64,000 nt of DNA from Prevotellaceae bacterium UBA6417 (GCA_002439755.1 DJPH01000047.1:1-64000), one strand, 5' to 3'. Counted from the stretch's first letter, positions 46,589-56,030 are shown. The notes: a model not told the origin generated them from the sequence alone. Translations and numbers: made by a program.

Positions 46589-47161
46589 ATGGATATAGAT
46601 ATAGGAATCATTTCTGTGCGTTATGCAAAAGCTCTCCTCAAATATGCTGTCGAGAAGGGAGAAACCAAGGCAGTCTATGAGGCCATGTTAACATTGCGCA
46701 ATGCTTTTGAACGCGTGACATCGTTGCGTGAAACTTTAGACAATCCTGTTATAGACGATGCCAAAAAGTTCGAAATTCTCAATTTGGCAGCCGGAGGTAA
46801 ATCGTGTGGCTGCTTGTGCCGATTCTTCCAACTTGTATTGAAAAATCATCGGGTGACGATGGTTCAGTTCATGGCCAATTCGTATATTGATGCCTACAGA
46901 AAGAAAAACCATCTTATCCATAGCCGGCTTACAGTGCCGGTGCCGGTGGCAGATAGCATTTTGGAGAATTTGAAGAGCCTGGTGAAAGAAAAGACAGACA
47001 ATGAAGTCGAATTTATCGTTGATGTCGATCCTTCCATCATTGGTGGTTTCATTATGGAATACGATGCCTACAGTTTCGATGCCAGTGTGCGCGGACGCTT
47101 GCAAAGCATCCGGAAAGGACTCCTTGAGAACGATAGTTTTATGACTTCTAACCAAAGATAA
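46589..47161 (+). CDS. atpH: ATP synthase F1, delta subunit
   Basis: A 190-residue delta (OSCP) subunit linking the stalk to the top of F1. The N-terminal helical bundle begins [18 protein letters not shown], and the C-terminal part ends with [22 protein letters not shown], the conserved beta segment. It starts 12 bp after atpF and ends 10 bp before atpA. Confidence 0.93.
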   Translation: MDIDIGIISVRYAKALLKYAVEKGETKAVYEAMLTLRNAFERVTSLRETLDNPVIDDAKKFEILNLAAGGKSCGCLCRFFQLVLKNHRVTMVQFMANSYIDAYRKKNHLIHSRLTVPVPVADSILENLKSLVKEKTDNEVEFIVDVDPSIIGGFIMEYDAYSFDASVRGRLQSIRKGLLENDSFMTSNQR

Positions 47162-47171
47162 AATAATAGTT

Positions 47172-48758
47172 ATGCCAGATAAGATAAAACCGAGTGAAGT
47201 TTCCGACGTACTTTTGAAAGAACTTGAAGACGCAAATTCGGAAGTTCATTTTGAAGAAGTTGGTAAAGTTCTTCAAGTGAGCGACGGAGTGGCTCGCCTT
47301 TACGGTTTGCGCAATGCGTGTCAGAACGAATTGCTCGAATTTGAAAACGGAACAATGGCCATCGTGATGAACCTCGAAGAGGATAACGTGGGTGTTGTGC
47401 TGCTTGGTTCGACCGAAGGTATTAAAGAAGGACAGACAGCCAAGCGTACCGGCCGTATCGCTTCTATCGAAGTAAGTGACGAAATGGTGGGACGTGTAAT
47501 CAACCCGCTGGGCGTTCCCATTGATGGAGGAGCTCCCATAGGAGGTGAGAAGTTCGAGATGCCCCTTGACAGGAAAGCTCCCGGAGTGATTTACCGTCAA
47601 CCCGTCAATGAGCCTTTACAGACAGGTCTGAAAGCTATCGACTCCATGATACCTATCGGGCGCGGACAGCGCGAGCTCATCATCGGCGACCGTCAAACCG
47701 GAAAGTCGGCCATAGCCATCGATACCATATTGAATCAGAAAGGCAATTACGACAAGGGAGAGCCAGTCTATTGCATCTACGTTGCCATAGGTCAGAAAGC
47801 ATCGACGGTGGCCGGACTGGTCAACACCTTGAAGGAACACGGTGCCATGAACTACACGATTGTAGTATCGGCAACGGCGGCCGACCCCGCTTCCATGCAA
47901 TATTACGCGCCCTTTGCAGGTGCAGCCATAGGTGAATATTTTCGCGACAGAGGCTTGCATGCGCTGGTTGTTTACGATGACTTGTCGAAGCAAGCCGTGG
48001 CCTATCGTGAAATATCCTTGATATTGCGTCGCCCATCAGGTCGTGAGGCATATCCCGGTGATGTGTTCTACCTGCATTCGCGCCTGCTTGAACGTGCGGC
48101 TAAAATCAATGCGCAAGTTGAAGTGGCAGCACAGATGAACGACCTGCCCGCATGTATGAAAGGCAAGGTTCGTGGCGGTGGTTCGCTGACAGCACTTCCT
48201 ATCATCGAGACACAGGCCGGAGATGTATCGGCCTATATACCTACCAACGTGATTTCTATTACCGACGGACAAATATATTTGGACACCAATCTTTTCAATC
48301 AAGGATTTCGTCCCGCCATTGACGTAGGTATATCGGTGAGTCGTGTAGGCGGTTCTGCTCAAATTAAAAGTATGAAAAAGATTGCCGGAACCTTGAAGAT
48401 TGATCAGGCGCAATATCGTGAGCTGGAGGCATTCTCCAAGTTCTCTTCCGATATGGATCCCGTGACAGCAATGACGCTTGATCGTGGTCGCAAGAACAAC
48501 AAATTGCTCATTCAACCGCAGTATTCACCGATGCCTGTAGGAGAACAGATAGCCATACTTTATTGCGGTACGCATGGATTGCTTCACGATGTACCTTTGG
48601 ACAAGGTCGGTGATTTTCAGGAAACGTTCCTGCAGATAATTCGTTCCAATCATCAGAAAACGGTCATCGAACCACTTGCTTCCGGAAAGCTTACAGACGA
48701 GGTTTGCCGGATAATCGAGGAAGTTGCTGCAGAAGTGTCAGGACAGTTTAAAAACTAA
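47172..48758 (+). CDS. atpA: ATP synthase F1, alpha subunit
   Basis: A 528-residue alpha subunit: beta-barrel domain (about 25-95), nucleotide-binding domain with Walker [14 protein letters not shown], and the conserved [17 protein letters not shown]. The C-terminal helical domain follows. Alpha subunits bind but do not hydrolyse ATP. atpG follows after 6 bp. Confidence 0.98.
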   Translation: MPDKIKPSEVSDVLLKELEDANSEVHFEEVGKVLQVSDGVARLYGLRNACQNELLEFENGTMAIVMNLEEDNVGVVLLGSTEGIKEGQTAKRTGRIASIEVSDEMVGRVINPLGVPIDGGAPIGGEKFEMPLDRKAPGVIYRQPVNEPLQTGLKAIDSMIPIGRGQRELIIGDRQTGKSAIAIDTILNQKGNYDKGEPVYCIYVAIGQKASTVAGLVNTLKEHGAMNYTIVVSATAADPASMQYYAPFAGAAIGEYFRDRGLHALVVYDDLSKQAVAYREISLILRRPSGREAYPGDVFYLHSRLLERAAKINAQVEVAAQMNDLPACMKGKVRGGGSLTALPIIETQAGDVSAYIPTNVISITDGQIYLDTNLFNQGFRPAIDVGISVSRVGGSAQIKSMKKIAGTLKIDQAQYRELEAFSKFSSDMDPVTAMTLDRGRKNNKLLIQPQYSPMPVGEQIAILYCGTHGLLHDVPLDKVGDFQETFLQIIRSNHQKTVIEPLASGKLTDEVCRIIEEVAAEVSGQFKN

Positions 48759-48764
48759 AAAACA

Positions 48765-49646
48765 ATGGCATCTCTTAAAGAGGTAAAGAATAGAATCAAT
48801 TCTGTAAGCAGCACACGTAAAATTACGAGTGCCATGAAATTGGTCGCTTCTTCAAAGCTCCACAAGGCACAAGGTGCCATAGAGAGTATGCTGCCCTACG
48901 AGCACCGTCTTAATGCCATCATGTCGCGTTTCGTAACAGAGTCGCAAGGCGATGTTGCTTCGCCTTATGTTGAACATCGTAAAGTTGAAAAAGCTGTAGT
49001 TGTTGCCATATCTTCAAATTCAAGTCTTTGCGGTGCATTCAACGCCAATGTCATCAAAGAAATGATGGAAACGGTGTCACAACTTCGTGCAGAAGGCATA
49101 AGTCAAGTTGAGATAATGCCGATAGGTGCCAAAGTTGCCGAAAAGGCTAAAAAGCTTGGGTTTTCCTTCGAAAGCAGTAATGCAGGCCTACTTGACAAGC
49201 CCGCTTATGCAGCTGCCTCACAGGTGGCTGAAGGCTTGATGAAGCGGTTTGCGGAAAAGCAGATTGACAAAGTAGTCTTGATATACCACCATTTCAAGAA
49301 CACAGCCTCTCAGGTGCTTGTCAATGAAACCTATTTGCCCATCAATCTTTCTGCACAAAGCTCTAATGCTGACAACAATCGTTCGCGGATGCAGTTTGAC
49401 TATATAGTTGAGCCATCGGCTGAAGAAATCGTAGGTCAGTTAATACCGAAAGTTCTGCATTTAAAGATTTATACTGCACTTCTTGACAGCCTGGCCAGTG
49501 AACATTCGGCTCGCGTCATGGCCATGCAGGTAGCCACCGACAATGCCGATGAGCTCTTAAACGATTTGACGCTGATGTACAACAAAACACGTCAGGCCGC
49601 CATCACATCCGAGCTCTTGGACATCGTTGGCGCTTCGTTCCAATAA
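48765..49646 (+). CDS. atpG: ATP synthase F1, gamma subunit
   Basis: Rotor shaft of F1, 293 residues. The N-terminal coiled helix (LKEVKNRINSVSSTRKITSAMKLVA region) and C-terminal helix (TDNADELLNDLTLMYNKTRQAAIT region) that form the shaft are both clear, with a Rossmann-like domain between (VVVAISSNSSLCGAFN). Last gene of the operon, followed by a terminator. Confidence 0.96.
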   Translation: MASLKEVKNRINSVSSTRKITSAMKLVASSKLHKAQGAIESMLPYEHRLNAIMSRFVTESQGDVASPYVEHRKVEKAVVVAISSNSSLCGAFNANVIKEMMETVSQLRAEGISQVEIMPIGAKVAEKAKKLGFSFESSNAGLLDKPAYAAASQVAEGLMKRFAEKQIDKVVLIYHHFKNTASQVLVNETYLPINLSAQSSNADNNRSRMQFDYIVEPSAEEIVGQLIPKVLHLKIYTALLDSLASEHSARVMAMQVATDNADELLNDLTLMYNKTRQAAITSELLDIVGASFQ

Positions 49647-49672
49647 CGATAAGAAAGATTTTCCTTTACAAT

Positions 49673-49711
49673 AAGACCGGCTGCATTACCTTCATTGATG
49701 CAGCCGGTCTT
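49673..49711. terminator. Terminator between atpG and the BspA-like gene
   Basis: AAGACCGGCTGCAT at 49673-49686 pairs with ATGCAGCCGGTCTT at 49698-49711. The two genes converge here, so it may serve both directions. Confidence 0.8.
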
Positions 49712-49758
49712 GATTAAGATGAGAGCCAGTTTATCTTAACCTAAGTTTTGTATAATGG

Positions 49759-52700
49759 TTATCTGACTTTATATACTTTAGAGGTTCCATCTGAGAAGAT
49801 TACCTTTTTGATACTAATTGAGTTGTCATTTGCGTTGACCTTTAGTCCATTCAAATCATAATAATCTATTCTCACTATAGATGTTGTTTTTACGTTTGAT
49901 ATACCGTTTGGTATTGTTACTTTGACTTTAAGCGAAGTAGGGTAGATTCCGTCAAAAGGTGATTTATCAATTAGCAAGTAGAGATCATATTCTCCAACGT
50001 CTTTCAAAGAAGTTTCTTGTCCATTCTGATAGAATTTAGGGACGATAGAAAACGGCATATTATTTTTGCCCGCAAATTTTATTGTCTTACCTGTTGCTTC
50101 ATATTCCAAACTATCAATTGAGTACATGTTATGGTACTTGTCATTCTTACTTGCAGTCAGAACATGTACATTTGTTGTTCCTGTTACCAAATCGGATAAC
50201 CCATTATTAGTAAACTCATTGTTTAGGCAGAATATCACTTTTGCACCATTGTTCGATGTCTTTTGAACATTGAATGAAGTAACGTTTGTGCCAATGATCA
50301 ATGTATCAGGCAGATAGCCTTGTTCACTAGACCAGTCTTCATTTTTGTAAACAATATTCCTTTTTAAAAGCAGTGTAGTCTCTTTTGATGAAGGTAAATC
50401 AAGGCTTTTAGAATCTTTGTTGCCTTCAACAGTAATTTTTATTGGATTGTCAGTTCCACGAATATAACCATCTTCTATTTTTTCGACAGATGATGGGATT
50501 ATCAATTCTTTAAGAGATGTTTCACCAAAAGCACCAGACCTTATTGTTTTCAAGTTTTTCGGTAAAACGATTTTCTTAAGTTTACGGCAAGACCAAAGTG
50601 CATTTTCACAGATTTCTTCCACGTTGTCTGACAAAACAATATTTTCAATACCAGTAGATTGGAAGAAGCCGGGTAGAACCTTTGAACGTATTTCTGCATA
50701 TTTGCAGTTAAAACTTGGCATCATACCGAATATATTACCGTCTACTGTAGAAGGTATAATCACAGAATCGGTCTTAAATGCAAAAGCTCCTTCCCAAATT
50801 CTTTTAAGACCTTCATGAAGAATTAGCTTTACAGTTTTTGCACTATTGCTTAAAAAAGCATTTTCACCCACAAACTTAATGTTTGAAGGAATTTCCAATG
50901 TGTCTAACTGATGATTTACAAATGTCCAACCAGGTATTATAGTCAGCCCCTTTCCGATTACCAGCTTTTTCAATGGGTTATTTGAAAATGCAGGTGATCC
51001 ATTTAAAATCTCATTTTCTTTAGTTATTCCAAGACTTATAATAGAATTGGGTATGACTAATTCTTCAATTCCACAGTTTTCAAACGCACAGGAACCAATA
51101 GCCTGCAATCCGTCATGTAATTTTATTCTCTTTAAGTTCTTGGCTCCTGAAAATAAATATTCTGGTATCCGCGTTACCAGTTTACTCATTGAAAGATTCT
51201 CTATGCTACGGAAGTTGTTACTGTTGTTATATTTATAGTTTGCGATATCGCGTCCTAAATACAGATTTTTCACATTCGTCATAAGTAAGTCGCACAAATC
51301 TATAGGTTCCGTACTGTCTTCGATTTCTAAGTCTGTTAGATTTTTACATTTTGAAAAGCAGTTGCTTTTCAAGCTTTTAACCCATTTAGAGATGGTAATG
51401 CGTTCTAATGACGTTGTTTCAATAAAGCTATAGGTGTTTCTTCCTAAATAAAGGGTTTTGATAGGCGAATCGTTGAATGCACTAAAGTCGCTTTTGTAAG
51501 TAGAGCTATCACTCATAACACGCAGACTAATAAGACTTGTACATCCAGACTGTGATCCAATTGTTGACACATGTTCTGGTATGGTCAATGCTACAAGATT
51601 TACGCAATTTGATAAAGCATCATTGCCTATGATTTTCAAGGATTTTGGGAAAACAATGGTTTTGAATGGCTGTTCTTTTAGTGCTGTAGGTGATATAGAA
51701 ACGATTTTTTCAGGAATAACAAATTTGTCGCCATTAAATTTCCCAATATGTTTGTATAATGTTTTTCCTATAATTACATTGCCATTTGTAGTAAAATTAT
51801 GATTGTACCATGGTGTATCATCAAAGGCCAAGGCTTCAATATATGAGACATTTTCAAGGCCTATGATTTCATCAAGAGCTGTACATGATTTGAATGCATG
51901 TTTTCCTATACTGCAGAATGTTGATGGAAAAACAGCCTTTTTTAATGACGAGCAACTATTAAAAGCAAAATCATCGATACTTGTCAATTGTGTATTTGAG
52001 AAATCTAAGTATGCTATTTCATTACAATTAAAGAATGCATTTGTTTTTATGAATCGTAATTTTGATGGTAGAACGATTTCTTTTAGTTTACTACAATCTG
52101 AGAATAACTTTTCTCGAATTTCAATCATTTCATTTGGTAGTTTTATAAGTTCTAAACTGCTACAATCTGAGAAAACACCTTTCCCAATGCTCGTACAAGA
52201 ATCTGGCAGATAGATTTCTTTCAAATTATGGCATGAGCTAAATGCTCCATCATGGATTTCTTTGCATGAGTTTGGTATCTTTAGATACTCAAAACCGCAG
52301 TTCGCGAAAGCACCGTTGCCTATCTTTTGCAGATTATTTGAGTATGTTATGTCTGTCAATTTCACACAATGAAGAAAGGTTCTCTCCATTATTTTACGAA
52401 GCGATGGAATATTGACTGATTTTAATCCTGTGCTTGCAAAAGCTGCTGGTGCAATGGCTATGGCTTTTGGCAAATCAATAGTTGATAACTTTGGGCAATT
52501 GTAGAATGCTTCATTGCCGATAGTTGTAACGTTTGGTAAATCTACTGTTTCCAACGAAATACAGTTTTCAAATGCACTCCGTTTGATGGTCGTTAAATTG
52601 GACATTTTGAGCATGGTCAATGATGAACAATTTTTAAATGCACTGTTTTCTATGCTTTCAATAGATTGAGAATTAATGGATTCTAATGAAATACATCCGA

Positions 52701-53199
52701 AAAACTCTTCTTCTTTGATGCTTTTTATGCTAGTTCCTAAAATGACATTTCTTAGCTTGTTATTTCCTTTGCAAATTGCTGAAGAAATAGGACGCCCTAT
52801 TTTGATTGTAGTAAAAGGCACATTATCCAAGCAACTCTTGTCAATATTGAGTAACTGTTTAGAATCTTCAAATGTCAACGTTTCCAGATTGATGCAATTG
52901 GCAAATGCCAGCTTTTCAATGTATAAAATACTTGCTGGGATGAATATTTCGGTTAGTTCCATACAATCTTGTAGAGAGTATGATTTTATAGTTGTTACAC
53001 GGTATACTTTCCCTGAAGATTCTATTTTATCAGGAATTTTTAAAAGACCGTCATTTGGTATTGACGAATACCCGCAAACTATAGCCGTATCGGCATCAAC
53101 ATCGACATTGTACTTTAATGAACCTTGTAAAACTATTTCTGCTCTTATTTTTGCAGAAAATAGTAGTAGTACAGAAAGAATGAACAAATTTCTTTTCAT
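49759..53199 (-). CDS. BspA-family leucine-rich-repeat surface protein
   Basis: A 1146-residue secreted protein with signal peptide (LFILSVLLLFSAKIRA). Nearly all of the mature part consists of treponemal-type LRR units (LRR_5) of about 23 residues, recognisable by their IGxxAFxxCxxLxxIxLP pattern, e.g. IGNGAFANCGFEYLKIPNS and IGKGVFSDCSSLELIKLP. Some blocks are irregular. The C-terminus has a YDLNGLKV segment and ends DGTSKVYKVR, resembling a type IX secretion tail, so surface anchoring is likely. BspA proteins bind host matrix proteins or other bacteria. The gene is AT-richer than its neighbours, suggesting lateral acquisition or relaxed codon use. It stands alone, with a repeat-rich upstream region. 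Confidence 0.85.
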   Translation of the reverse strand: MKRNLFILSVLLLFSAKIRAEIVLQGSLKYNVDVDADTAIVCGYSSIPNDGLLKIPDKIESSGKVYRVTTIKSYSLQDCMELTEIFIPASILYIEKLAFANCINLETLTFEDSKQLLNIDKSCLDNVPFTTIKIGRPISSAICKGNNKLRNVILGTSIKSIKEEEFFGCISLESINSQSIESIENSAFKNCSSLTMLKMSNLTTIKRSAFENCISLETVDLPNVTTIGNEAFYNCPKLSTIDLPKAIAIAPAAFASTGLKSVNIPSLRKIMERTFLHCVKLTDITYSNNLQKIGNGAFANCGFEYLKIPNSCKEIHDGAFSSCHNLKEIYLPDSCTSIGKGVFSDCSSLELIKLPNEMIEIREKLFSDCSKLKEIVLPSKLRFIKTNAFFNCNEIAYLDFSNTQLTSIDDFAFNSCSSLKKAVFPSTFCSIGKHAFKSCTALDEIIGLENVSYIEALAFDDTPWYNHNFTTNGNVIIGKTLYKHIGKFNGDKFVIPEKIVSISPTALKEQPFKTIVFPKSLKIIGNDALSNCVNLVALTIPEHVSTIGSQSGCTSLISLRVMSDSSTYKSDFSAFNDSPIKTLYLGRNTYSFIETTSLERITISKWVKSLKSNCFSKCKNLTDLEIEDSTEPIDLCDLLMTNVKNLYLGRDIANYKYNNSNNFRSIENLSMSKLVTRIPEYLFSGAKNLKRIKLHDGLQAIGSCAFENCGIEELVIPNSIISLGITKENEILNGSPAFSNNPLKKLVIGKGLTIIPGWTFVNHQLDTLEIPSNIKFVGENAFLSNSAKTVKLILHEGLKRIWEGAFAFKTDSVIIPSTVDGNIFGMMPSFNCKYAEIRSKVLPGFFQSTGIENIVLSDNVEEICENALWSCRKLKKIVLPKNLKTIRSGAFGETSLKELIIPSSVEKIEDGYIRGTDNPIKITVEGNKDSKSLDLPSSKETTLLLKRNIVYKNEDWSSEQGYLPDTLIIGTNVTSFNVQKTSNNGAKVIFCLNNEFTNNGLSDLVTGTTNVHVLTASKNDKYHNMYSIDSLEYEATGKTIKFAGKNNMPFSIVPKFYQNGQETSLKDVGEYDLYLLIDKSPFDGIYPTSLKVKVTIPNGISNVKTTSIVRIDYYDLNGLKVNANDNSISIKKVIFSDGTSKVYKVR

Positions 53200-53215
53200 G
53201 CCATTTCTAATTTAT

Positions 53216-53244
53216 GGTCTTCCAGCTGCTACGAAGACCTTTTT
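53216..53244. terminator. Small hairpin upstream of the BspA-like gene
   Basis: GGTCTTC at 53216-53222 pairs with GAAGACC at 53233-53239, followed by TTTTT on the plus strand. Read on plus it looks like a terminator; read on minus it would be a stem in the 5' leader of the BspA mRNA, ending 17 bp before its start codon. I cannot tell which. Confidence 0.5.
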
Positions 53245-53281
53245 AAAGTTTAGAAGCGTAGAGCTGCTTTTGCTACACCTT

Positions 53282-53401
53282 AAGACGAAGGTCCTGAGAA
53301 AACCTAATAACACAGATATAGTTATGACAGCCCACGCTATAGCGTGAGAACCATCATGCTGTCTCCTTGTGTTATTTGAAAATTTCTCAGGTTTTCGTCT
53401 T
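53282..53401. repeat. 120-bp nested inverted repeat
   Basis: Four pairs of complementary arms nest inside each other: AAGACGAA (53282) with TTCGTCTT (53394), CCTGAGAAA (53293) with TTTCTCAGG (53383), AATAACACA (53306) with TGTGTTATT (53368), GACAGC (53326) with GCTGTC (53358). The centre is the perfect palindrome ACGCTATAGCGT (53334-53345). Each pair is exact. It could fold as one long interrupted hairpin or cruciform. It has no coding content and lies in the likely 5' region of the BspA gene. Confidence 0.75.
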
Positions 53402-53424
53402 ACAAGATAAGCATAACGCCTCTT

Positions 53425-53525
53425 TTTTCCAATAAATGCGGGACGATTTAAATCCGTTCCGCTTGCAAATGTACTAAATTATAGTGATTTGAGTTAATAC
53501 GTCTTCTAAAAAATGTTTTGTGATG
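53425..53525. repeat. Direct repeat A (~100 bp), with a minus-strand -7-like box
   Basis: Matches 54131-54240 over about 100 bp with clear identity at GCGGGACGA, CGTTCCGCTTGCAAATG and ACTAAA. It contains a hairpin (GCGGGACG with CGTTCCGC, one G-T wobble). Read on the minus strand, TACATTTG at about 53467-53474 matches the -7 consensus and would make a BspA transcript with a leader of about 260 nt that includes the nested inverted repeat. Confidence 0.6.
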
Positions 53526-53728
53526 CTGTCGTCCTTGGTCGTGTAATTGGAATCTGCTACATACTATTCGGGGATTTGTCAAGATTCTGTCTGTCCTTCT
53601 TTTCAGTAGCCATTTTGCGGATATGACAACCTTTTCAGGAGGAAATCACAAGAAGTGTCTATTGAATCAGTTTATCAATATAAAAACTGTCTATTAAAAT
53701 CAGGAAAAGACAATATACTGTGTAGTAA

Positions 53729-53860
53729 CTTTCAATAAAGTATTCGGAAACTTCTCATATAGTATGTTACAACCTCTCATATAGTATGTGTGAGTCTTTC
53801 ATATAGTATATCGCAACTTCTCATATAGTATATTAGAGATTCCAACATACTATATTGCAG
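53729..53860. repeat. 22-bp-period tandem array
   Basis: Units start at 53751, 53773, 53795 and 53817, exactly 22 bp apart, with the shared core TCATATAGTATGT or TCATATAGTATAT at the same offset (53755, 53777, 53799, 53821). The unit at 53839 (core CAACATACTATAT) and the one at 53729 (AATAAAGTAT) are degenerate copies in the same phase. The remaining 9 bp of each unit vary. The core is almost self-complementary (ATATAGTAT/ATACTATAT). Confidence 0.75.
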
Positions 53861-53912
53861 CTTCTTGTGTTTGGTTGCGCGCGTGCTAAGTTGTGAATGC
53901 GTTGCTTATGAT

Positions 53913-54086
53913 ATGGTAATAATGGCTATCAAATCCCTACCATTTCCATTTGATGGTGAAACGAGTAAAAGTTGGAAGATGGTCACTGTGGCCGGCTTGA
54001 TAGCGATAGCCTGTGTATGTACGCCGAGGACGCAGGCCGAGGCCTTTGGGATCTTTTCAAGGAGAAAATCGGGTGGCCAAACATGA
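53913..54086 (+). CDS. Small hypothetical protein, signal-peptide-like
   Basis: A possible 57-residue product from the ATG at 53913, or 54 from 53922. It holds a hydrophobic segment ending in AEA (MVTVAGLIAIACVCTPRTQA) that looks like an export signal, but only about a dozen residues (GIFSRRKSGGQT) follow. It may be a remnant of a longer secreted protein, a tiny exported peptide, or chance. It lies between the two direct repeats and after the 22-bp array. The spacer 54087-54130 shows nothing. Confidence 0.25.
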   Translation: MVIMAIKSLPFPFDGETSKSWKMVTVAGLIAIACVCTPRTQAEAFGIFSRRKSGGQT

Positions 54087-54130
54087 AATCTGTCGTATGA
54101 TGTGAAGAAGTCGGATGTGGAATCCAGCAA

Positions 54131-54240
54131 ATTTTCCCCAATAGAGCGGGACGAATTGAGTTCGTTCCGCTTGCAAATGAACTAAAATATACGGATTTGT
54201 GTTGATTTGCATTCTGAAAAAGTCCTTTTGAAGCTCTTTG
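54131..54240. repeat. Direct repeat B (~100 bp)
   Basis: Partner of the repeat at 53425-53525. The hairpin GCGGGACGAA with TTCGTTCCGC is better formed here, and TTGCAAATGAACTAAAATAT follows as in copy A. The minus-strand -7 box is less good (TTCATTTG). From 54241 to the htrA promoter I see no gene or structure. Confidence 0.6.
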
Positions 54241-54408
54241 GCTTGTGTTTTGCGTTATGGCACACTATTTGTTTGGAAGCATAAAGCAGTGAACAAGAGC
54301 TGTAGGCAGTCAGCCGAATCAGCGTTAATAATGCGCTCGGTTTAATTAAACGAAAGCTATTCTATGCTTTTTTACGCGGCTCAGAGCTTTCATACAGCGT
54401 GTGACCTG

Positions 54409-54416
54409 TACTTTTG
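54409..54416 (+). promoter_or_regulatory. Putative -7 box for htrA
   Basis: TACTTTTG, 32 bp before the start codon at 54449. It overlaps an in-frame upstream GTG, supporting the later start. Confidence 0.5.
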
Positions 54417-54448
54417 CAAAAAGGACAAATTGTATAACCATAATAATC

Positions 54449-55915
54449 ATGAATGCAATGACAAGAATGAGATTGAACATCGCAGCCCATGTGGCTTGCA
54501 TCGGTTTGAGCGTAGCAGCTTTGTTTGCAGGCATTAATGCCTTGAATGCAAAGGCTCCTGTTCAGGTAAGTGCACCGACAGGTCTGGTCGACCTCACAGG
54601 TGCAGCCGAAAGTGCTGTAAACAGTGTCGTGTATATAAAGGTAACTCAGAATGCCCAGCCGCAGCAGTCGGCTATGCCGCGTTCGCCATGGGACGATTTC
54701 TTTGGCGATTTCTTTGGTAATGGCGGTGGCGGCAGCCAGCAGCGACAGCAAGTGCGCAAAGGTTCAGGATCGGGCGTCATCATATCGTCGGACGGCTATA
54801 TCGTGACCAACAATCACGTAGTGGCCAATGCCGACGAAATAATGGTGAAGCTGAACGACAACCGTGAATTCAAGGGACGCATTATAGGTACCGACAAAAA
54901 TTCCGACCTTGCTCTCATCAAGATTGAAACGAACAATCTGCCGGCCATTCCCATTGGCGACAGTGACAAACTGAAGATTGGCGAATGGGTGTTGGCAGTA
55001 GGAAATCCTTTCAACTTGACAAGCACCGTGACGGCAGGTATAGTAAGTGCAAAGGCTCGCAGTCTGTATGCCAACGGTGTGGAATCGTTTATTCAGACCG
55101 ATGCCGCCATTAATCAGGGAAACTCGGGTGGTGCGTTGGTAAACGCAAAAGGTGAGCTCGTAGGCATAAATGCCATGCTCTATTCGCAGACAGGTTCCTA
55201 TTCGGGCTATGGCTTTGCTATCCCTACCACCATCATGAATAAGGTTGTGTCTGACTTAAAGAAATACGGTACCGTTCAACGTGCCATCATCGGCATTGTG
55301 GGAGGTGACGTGACCGACTATATCGACCGTGAAAAAGATAACGGCAAGGACATAGATCTCGGGACCAATGAAGGAGTCTATGTCAACGAAGTTCCTGCCG
55401 ATGGTGCTGCAGCCGAAGCCGGTTTGGAAAAAGGCGATGTCATTACTGCTGTGGATGGTGTGAAAGTAACCAAAATGGCCGAACTGCAAGAAGAGTTGAT
55501 CAAGCACAAACCGGGCGACAAGGTCAGCGTGACATTCCTGCGTAACAAGAAAAGCATAACAAAGAGTCTGACCCTGCGCAACGAGCAAGGAACTACTGAC
55601 AAGGTGACCGAAGTCGATCCCAACAGCCTGGGAGTAGTACTAAAGCCGGTTCCTGCAGAAATGAAGCGTGAGCTTGCCCTTAACGGCGGATTGCTTGTAA
55701 GCGCGGTGACCAACGGAAAGATGAAAGACGCCGGTGTTACAAAAGGCGTTATCATTCTTGAAGTTAATAATAAGAAAGTAAACACCGTAGACGAATTTCA
55801 TGAAATAGTCAAAGCTGCCAACATGAGTACCGATCGTGTACTCTTGATTAGAGCCAAATCGCAAAGTGGGCGCAATCTGGCCTATGCAGTGGAACTCGGT
55901 GATGCTAAAAAGTAA
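54449..55915 (+). CDS. Do/DegQ-family periplasmic serine protease (HtrA)
   Basis: Periplasmic protease/chaperone for misfolded envelope proteins. From the ATG at 54449 the product is 488 residues with a signal anchor (VACIGLSVAALFAGINALNA). The catalytic triad is visible: His123 (TNNHVV), Asp153 (NSDLALIKIE) and Ser226 (INQGNSGGAL). A Gly/Gln-rich loop precedes the protease domain (DDFFGDFFGNGGGGSQQRQQ). Two PDZ domains follow (about 300-390 and 400-488; VYVNEVPADGAAAEAGLEKG, then GGLLVSAVTNGKMKDAG). Whether it is DegP- or DegQ-like cannot be settled. Confidence 0.93.
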   Translation: MNAMTRMRLNIAAHVACIGLSVAALFAGINALNAKAPVQVSAPTGLVDLTGAAESAVNSVVYIKVTQNAQPQQSAMPRSPWDDFFGDFFGNGGGGSQQRQQVRKGSGSGVIISSDGYIVTNNHVVANADEIMVKLNDNREFKGRIIGTDKNSDLALIKIETNNLPAIPIGDSDKLKIGEWVLAVGNPFNLTSTVTAGIVSAKARSLYANGVESFIQTDAAINQGNSGGALVNAKGELVGINAMLYSQTGSYSGYGFAIPTTIMNKVVSDLKKYGTVQRAIIGIVGGDVTDYIDREKDNGKDIDLGTNEGVYVNEVPADGAAAEAGLEKGDVITAVDGVKVTKMAELQEELIKHKPGDKVSVTFLRNKKSITKSLTLRNEQGTTDKVTEVDPNSLGVVLKPVPAEMKRELALNGGLLVSAVTNGKMKDAGVTKGVIILEVNNKKVNTVDEFHEIVKAANMSTDRVLLIRAKSQSGRNLAYAVELGDAKK

Positions 55916-55957
55916 GGCCAAGTAGTCAAAGTGGCATTTTGAATGCTCAAATATTTA

Positions 55958-55999
55958 GAAAGTGGCAACAAGCAAAGGCTTGCTGCCACTTTCTCGTTT
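55958..55999 (+). terminator. Terminator after htrA
   Basis: AGAAAGTGGCA at 55958-55968 with CAAGC pairs with GCTTG and TGCCACTTTCT ending near 55995 (one unpaired base), followed by CGTTTG. It separates htrA from the nqr operon. Confidence 0.75.
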
Positions 56000-56030
56000 G
56001 TCAAACGCGGGCATTTACTGAAAAATGGTT

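Noticed and set aside
49759..53199. Invertible promoter (phase-variation) upstream of the BspA-like gene
   Set aside because: The inverted arms at 53282-53401 nest around a short palindrome, so inversion would scarcely change the sequence, and no recombinase gene is near.
53729..53860. CRISPR array
   Set aside because: The conserved core is only about 13 bp and the variable part 9 bp, far too short for repeat and spacer, and no cas genes are present.
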